A stretch of 64,000 bases of DNA from Sipunculus nudus (taxonomy: Eukaryota; Annelida; Sipuncula; Golfingiida; Sipunculidae): positions 9,015,579 through 9,079,578 of the forward strand of contig CM049307.1 in assembly GCA_026874595.1 (NCBI GenBank). Direction: 5' to 3'. How positions within the stretch are numbered: the stretch's first letter is position 1; each line of letters starts with the position of its first letter. Position numbers and translations under genes: made by a program. Shown in pieces: positions 58,531 to 64,000 of this stretch. The notes beneath the pieces are model-generated. The model was given only the letters and a program-made list of their open reading frames with translations, did no database searches and was not told where the DNA came from.

Positions 58531-59814
58531 AACCTGGTCACAGGGATCAGCAGGAGAGATGAGAGGGCATTGTTCTGTGAACCTGGTCACAGAGATCAGT
58601 AGGAGAGATGAGTGGGCATTGATCTGTGAACCTGGTCACACGGATCAGCAGGAGAGATGAGCGGGCATTGATCTGTGAACCCGGTCACAGGGATCAGCAG
58701 GAGAGATGAGTGGGCATTTATCTGTCTACCTGGTCACAGGGATCAGCAGGAGAGATGAAAGGGCATTGATCTGTGAACCTGGTCACAGGGATCAGCTGGA
58801 GAGATGAGCGGGCATTGATTTGTGAACCTGGTCACAGGGATCAGCAGGAGAGATGATCGGGCATTGTTCTGTGAACCTGGTCACAGAGATCAGCAGGAGA
58901 GATGAGCGTCACAGGGATCAGCAGGAGAGATGAACGGGCATTGATCTGTGAACCTGGTTACAGGGATCAGCAGGAGAGATGAGCGGGCATTGATCTGTGA
59001 ACCTGGTCACAGGGATCAGCAGGAGAGATGAGCGGGCATTGATCTGTGAACCTGGTCACAGGGATCAGCAGGAGAGATGAGCGGGCATTGATCTGTGAAC
59101 CTGGTCACAGGGATCAGCAGGAGAGATGAACGGGCATTGATCTGTGAACCTGGTCACAGGGATCAGCAGGAGAGATGAGTGGGCATTGATCTGTGAACCT
59201 GGTCACAGGGATCAGCAGGAGAGATGAGCGGGCATTGATCTGTGAACCCGGTCACAGGGATCAGCAGGAGAGATGATCGGGCATTGTTCTGTGAACCTGG
59301 TCACAGAGATCAGCAGGAGAGGTGAGCGTCACAGGGATCAGCAGGAGAGATGAACGGGCATTGATCTGTGAACCTGGTTACAGGGATCAGCAGGAGAGAT
59401 GAGCGGGCATTGATCTGTGAACCTGGTCACAGGGATCAGCAGGAGAGATGAGCGGGCATTGATCTGTGAACCTGGTCACAGGGATCAGCAGGAGAGATGA
59501 GCGGGCATTGATCTGTGAACCTGGTCACAGGGATCAGCAGGAGAGATGAGGGGGCATTGATCTGTGAACCTGGTCACAGGGATCAGCAGTAGAGATGAGT
59601 AGGCATTGTTCTGTGAACCCGGTCACAGGGATCAGCAGGAGAGATGAGCGGGCATTGATCTGTGAACCCGGTCACAGGGATCAGCAGGAGAGATGAGCGG
59701 ACATTGATCTGTGAACCTGGTCACAGGGATCAGCAGGAGAGATGAGCGGGCATTGATCTGTGAACCTGGTCACAGGGATCAGCAGGAGAGATGAGCGGGC
59801 ATTGATCTGTGAAG
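58531..59814 (+). repeat. 49-bp minisatellite, about 26 units
   Basis: Units read CCTGGTCACAGGGATCAGCA, then GGAGAGATGAGCGGGCATTG, then ATCTGTGAA. Two shortened 28-base units (GATGAGCGTCACAGGG) occur at about 58902 and 59322, and the surrounding units match too. So a 420-base block (eight full units plus the short one) has been duplicated in tandem. Non-coding; the period is not a multiple of three and no long frame results. Confidence 0.96.
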
Positions 59815-61029
59815 CTTCCCTCTGGTTGGAGACTGATGTAGAGTTCCCAGCCTGCTACTCGCTCCCTCCAGACTTGGATATTTCTCAGAACACTCTTTGT
59901 TGGAACCAGTCAATCCTCTCATTCCTTCATGACTTTACACTTGCCTTTATTATTGAATCTTTGATTCACTGTTGTATTATCTTGGTACTTACACTCACCT
60001 AGTGGTTAAATAGATCATCTAGATTTTTTTTTTTAATGAAGAAAAGACATCTTTTTTTAAGGTGGTATATGTACATTATCTCGAACATGATGTATATATC
60101 TATTACAATACTTTGCCCACTGTATGGTACGTACTTCACTTGTTGTTCATAGTTAACCAAATATCCTCTCTAACATTTATTTCAAAACATGAATAAAATA
60201 TAGTGTTTCCAATATATTTTCTTGTACATTTCTGGCATACTTAATAATTCATCTAGAACAGCCTCATCTGCTGGTTCAGTTATGCTGTGAATAAACCAAT
60301 CAGATGCATTTCAACTCAAAATCTGACCAATGACTTTACTCCTTTCATGCACTGTATAACACTCGGAGACATCTGCTAAATGTCAGATGTTTCTTTTAAT
60401 CAAAGGGTATAACTCAGGGACATCAAATTACACTGTTAAATTCTTTGGCCTTGTGTCATTATATATCAGTGCATAGAATCAGAATGTATCATTAAGCCCT
60501 TTGTATAGGTAGCGCCATCTATAAGGCATATCTGACATTTAAGGTACCAGGTTTGAACCCTAGCCACTGCCTGGAAGACAATATGATGAAATGTCAGTAG
60601 AACATCTGACTGTATTTTCCTTTATTATTATGTAGGTTTGATTTTCAGATAACTCCAACTCACCCCATGGAACGAAAACCTGCAACTGATCTTCAACCTA
60701 TTCCAAAAATATGGAATTATATATGTTAACATTTTGTCCTCAGCTTTTTCCTCATCTTTTACATGTAGTTTCCAGTCATTTAAAGGGTGGGCCTGTTGGA
60801 TATGTGTTCTAGTGAATGCAGATAACAATAAACCAATCATACCATAATGAATAATTTGTAAGTATTCAACCCTTTTGAATTTTGGTCTCCTTTTGGTTCA
60901 ACTCTGAATAGTGAAGAAGTCATGAGTTGAAGGTTATGATGTCTAATCAATAACTTTTTAATCAAGTTAGTGTCCTATCTTTTGTCTTATCATGAACATG
61001 TGCATGCAAAACATTTTCAGATACCTTGA
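59815..61029. other. Intron 3, no feature seen
   Basis: AT-rich DNA with a T run near 60025-60034. The palindromic GGTTTGAACC near 60550 is noted under rejected items. Nothing supported. Confidence 0.5.
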
Positions 61030-61944
61030 AAAACAAGTGGCCCATGGGCCATGATGCTCTGCTGAATTCAAGGAACCTTAAACAACTGATAACATGACTC
61101 CCAGAGTGCTAAAAATCATGCATTTGCCAGTTGACTTTGGTAGTAAAACAGTGAACTTATTTTACATCCAGCTGCTACCATTTTTGAGCACATCTGACTA
61201 ATAGAGTGTTAAAATCATGTTCTTTCATACAGCATGCAGAATATAGGTCACAGTGACATTACCAGACTTCAGGTTTCCAAGAAATTTATACAGGAACCTT
61301 TCTGGATCTTTATTAAATTAGAAGTTTCTAGGTCCAGCTGTAATCAGTCATGCAAATCTGTCCTATAGGGTGCTCAAATCATGTTCTTTCACATATCTTG
61401 CAGAATATAGGTCACTATGACCTAATTCAGGTTACCAAGGGGAGATTTGCCTAAGACCTTTCTGGATGTACAGACACAAGATTCTAAATCTAATGGTTAC
61501 AGTTGTGCCCTATTAACAGCCAGACTGTTTCATTTGAAGGTCTCAAAAATAGAGAGAGAAAAATGTGTAAAAAATTTAAAAATACAGGTGACGCCATTTG
61601 TCTGCAGGAACTGATGAAACACTCCATGATCAATATGCATGCAAAGAATCATAGCAATAAGTGCATTTGTTATTCAGATACTGAAGCTTTTGTATCAAAT
61701 TTTTTATTATTCTTGGGGTTACTTATGAGCCCCATAGCTCGGAGTATATAGTGAGGAAAAGAGACCTAATTTCAAGTTTCCAAGGAGATTTTCCATTGAC
61801 CTCCCTGGATTTGAAGTAGGAAGATTCTAGGTCCAATGGTAATGACCTGTGCCCTGTTAACAGATGGACGGACATACAGACGGACGAATGACGTACAAAG
61901 AGTGATCATATAGCTCAGACGACTTTCACTCAGCTGAGCTAAAA
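61030..61944 (-). mobile_element. AGCTCAGCTGA-family element, reverse orientation
   Basis: Read on the minus strand it starts TTTTAGCTCAGCTGAG with hairpin partner GTCGTCTGAGCT, then a TCCGTCTGTATGTCCGTCC tract. It ends at 61030 with CAGCAGAGCATCATGGCCC then ATGGGCCACTTGTT. Two diverged internal units share ATCATGTTCTTTCA(T/C)A and GCAGAATATAGGTCAC on the plus strand, near 61217 and 61379. It is shorter (0.9 kb) than copies A to C and has a different body, yet carries both diagnostic ends, which shows the ends define the family. No coding capacity. Confidence 0.78.
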
Positions 61945-63152
61945 GCCACGTTGCAGTGCAGTTCCTTCAGATACTGGCTGTCAAAAAAACATAATGGCTT
62001 GTTTTCTTTCCATTCAAAATTGATGGGTTGTAGGTCAATTTTTTTACCATCTGATTGTTCGGTTGAGATTGTAACGAAATGTCTGAGTTGTAAATCTGTG
62101 CTAGTAAAGAGGTTAACAAACTATCCCTTTCTTAGGCAACCATATTTTACTGACAGTTTTTATGCTCATCTTGGATATTGATAGTGTCATCACTCTGGGT
62201 CACTCAGTATCATTATCCTAAGCTGTATTTTACAGCAGATTGCTGTGACATGGATATTGAAACCAATCCAAAATGCTGAGCAGGCAGTAACTGTAAATCC
62301 ACCTAATAATACCCACAAAACAGTTAAGATCATATCAAATGAATCTGTGTTTTACATCAAATTAGCGTAATTGTCGTAACCTGAACAATTTAATTGTAAT
62401 GTGAAACTGATGAATCCCTGAGAAAATTAGCAAAAGGATGAGTTAGTTTCAGGTGCCAGGACTCCTCATGAGTTTTCAATATTCAGTTTCACCAGCTCAC
62501 CAGTCCTGCTCAGGAACAGCAGTTGGTCTTTTCAGCTAAATCTATTAAATTGCCGGAGCTTGTGGGTTATTTATACAGTTGATTAGCTCGTGTCCTGGGC
62601 GCTTTTCACATTTCCCCGGTGAGTTTCATACACACCTTGTGGTCATGAAGGTTGATACAGACTTTCGACTTGAAGTTGTGTAGATTTTTTTTGCCTGTTT
62701 GCTGGGAGTAAACCCATCTGGGAGTAAAGCTGATAAAACAATGAAGGTCTTTCAGGAAGTATTTCATCAAAAAGACTATTTACTTGTAACATGGAGTACT
62801 TTTTAAAAAGACAGTTTCGCTACCCCCTGATTTTTGTCCTTGTTGGCAAAGTGGTGTTTTGGTTTATTTAGGCTGGTCTTCTGATTACATGAATATTGTA
62901 GGTTGATAGTAGCTTGTGCTCAAGAAACAGGACTGCTCTCTCATAGTGCACATAAAATATTGATGTGAGAAATGTCATTTATTTGGATATTTAAATACAT
63001 GTGGTTGATAAAAGAGCTAGAAATGGGGTAAAGCCTGGTGGGTGTCCCCTAGCCATCAGGTTTTCCTCTCTTTAAATTTCTTACATGAACATAGTATTTT
63101 TTCATGCATATTATTGTAGGAACCATTTGAGCATTTGCTGAAAAAACTGATA
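61945..63152. other. Intron 3, no feature seen
   Basis: AT-rich DNA with no supported exon or element. Confidence 0.5.
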
Positions 63153-63625
63153 CTGTGGTTGGCTTTATATTCGAGAGGCTTAAATTTTGCGATTTCTTAA
63201 TTTTTAACAATTGCGAGGGTTTTATTTTCCCGATTGCAAAAAAAACCCATAAAATCTAAGTATGGCAGTATTTGTATTCATATTAAATTTAGAATTACTC
63301 CGACAATACCTCACTCATTTCTGATTTACTGATTCATTCACTTTGACCGATGTCACAATCGATATATCTCGTGTGATTACTGTGTGTTTTACAATGACTA
63401 ATGCTTGTATACATGGCCCAGAATGGATACCATGCACAAATTAGGTTGTGACTATCATCTGTTTCCAGAGGTATAAGAACTAATCTGTTTGTGCACAGGC
63501 ATCATCCCTTCTTGTTAATCGTAGTTAATGAGGCATCTTATTCGCAAGGGTTTTGTATTCATGATTATGTCTCATTCTCGAATATCACGAAATTAAAACC
63601 CTCACGAATAAAAAGGCAACTACAG
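63153..63625. mobile_element. TA-flanked MITE with GCGAGGGTTTT-like arms
   Basis: The left end CTGTGGTTGGCTTTATATTC and the right end GAATAAAAAGGCAACTACAG are inverted repeats with a few mismatches. Both are flanked by TA (63151-63152 and 63626-63627). Further in, AATTGCGAGGGTTTTATTTT on the left pairs loosely with AAATTAAAACCCTCACGAAT on the right. The TA duplication suggests a Tc1/mariner-type parent, but no transposase is present. Confidence 0.75.
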
Positions 63626-64000
63626 TAATTGATACCTGTGACATAACGTGGCGTTAACTATAACTCAATATTTGGTGTTTTGGATCAGTGGGGAATCATT
63701 AAAGGTAGCATTAATATCAAACCCTTTAATATGTTACACAATTACACTACAAAATATTGTAAATTATGATGTTTATTGCTTGTTATGTTAATCACTAAGA
63801 GATGTTCATCATCTGATTGATTACATAAATAAGACCCTTAATTGGCATACTGGTATACTGACAGGTATCCATGACCTCGTTCTGAATATTTAAGTGACTT
63901 CCAGTGGTAGTGATATGAGTCTGCTGTGCTGTAGATGATCTAGTTCATTTTATTGTGATTCACTTACACTCAGTCAATGATTGTTAATCATTACATGCAT
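63626..64000. other. Window end, no feature seen
   Basis: AT-rich intron sequence running off the window; nothing supported. Confidence 0.5.

Larger units (their letters stand above)
45934..64000 (+). other. PDZ-GEF intron 3 (partial, at least 18 kb)
   Basis: Begins with donor GTAAGT at 45934; no phase-compatible exon 4 with family similarity was found to the end of the window. It contains the 30-bp and 49-bp arrays, two MITEs and a minus-strand AGCTCAGCTGA-family element. 45934-47989 looks unique and AT-rich with nothing supported. Confidence 0.7.

Noticed and set aside
35411-59814. CRISPR array
   Set aside because: The repeats are head-to-tail without unique spacers and the DNA is clearly animal nuclear sequence.
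60500-60570. B-box-like GGTTTGAACCC suggesting a tRNA-derived SINE
   Set aside because: The motif is palindromic and no A box or tail could be found on either strand.

Overview
The window is animal nuclear DNA, AT-rich and dominated by repeats, with long introns, tiny GC-rich exons, minisatellites and many short non-autonomous transposons. Several repeat families have an appearance I associate with mollusc genomes: a (CCGT)n-bearing family starting TTTTTAGCTCAGCTGA, and the partner end carrying CCCATGGG. A bivalve or gastropod is the best guess from repeat style alone; no marker fixes the species.

One gene is recognisable. Three plus-strand coding exons (7949-8032, 28616-28743, 45850-45933) join in phase into about 98 codons that match the extreme N-terminus of PDZ-GEF (vertebrate RAPGEF2/RAPGEF6, fly Gef26), a Rap1/Rap2 guanine-nucleotide exchange factor. 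They cover the start codon and the first part of the N-terminal cyclic-nucleotide-binding-like fold. Introns 1 and 2 are about 20.6 and 17.1 kb, and intron 3 runs off the window (at least 18 kb). So 88% of the window is the 5' part of this one transcription unit; the remaining exons must lie beyond base 64000.

Layout: 1-7948 is upstream or 5' untranslated sequence with one 2.4-kb element (copy A). Intron 1 (8033-28615) holds a 1.07-kb terminal-inverted-repeat element, a 47-bp minisatellite, a Helitron-like element with 280-bp internal tandem repeats nested in an older element, a truncated element end and a Harbinger-like MITE. Intron 2 (28744-45849) holds a second near-copy of the 2.4-kb element (copy B), a 33-bp satellite of about 110 units interrupted by a 1.5-kb inverted-repeat element, a 42-bp array, a third family member (copy C) and a 36-bp array ending about 725 bp before exon 3. 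Intron 3 (45934-64000) holds a 30-bp array, a pogo-like MITE, a 49-bp array, a minus-strand member of the main repeat family and a TA-flanked MITE.

The long open frames in 35.5-39.1 kb, 39.3-40.3 kb, 44.4-44.9 kb and 48-50 kb arise because the repeat units are 33, 42, 36 and 30 bp, all multiples of three. They are not evidence of genes. No rRNA, convincing tRNA, CRISPR array or autonomous transposase/reverse transcriptase gene was seen.
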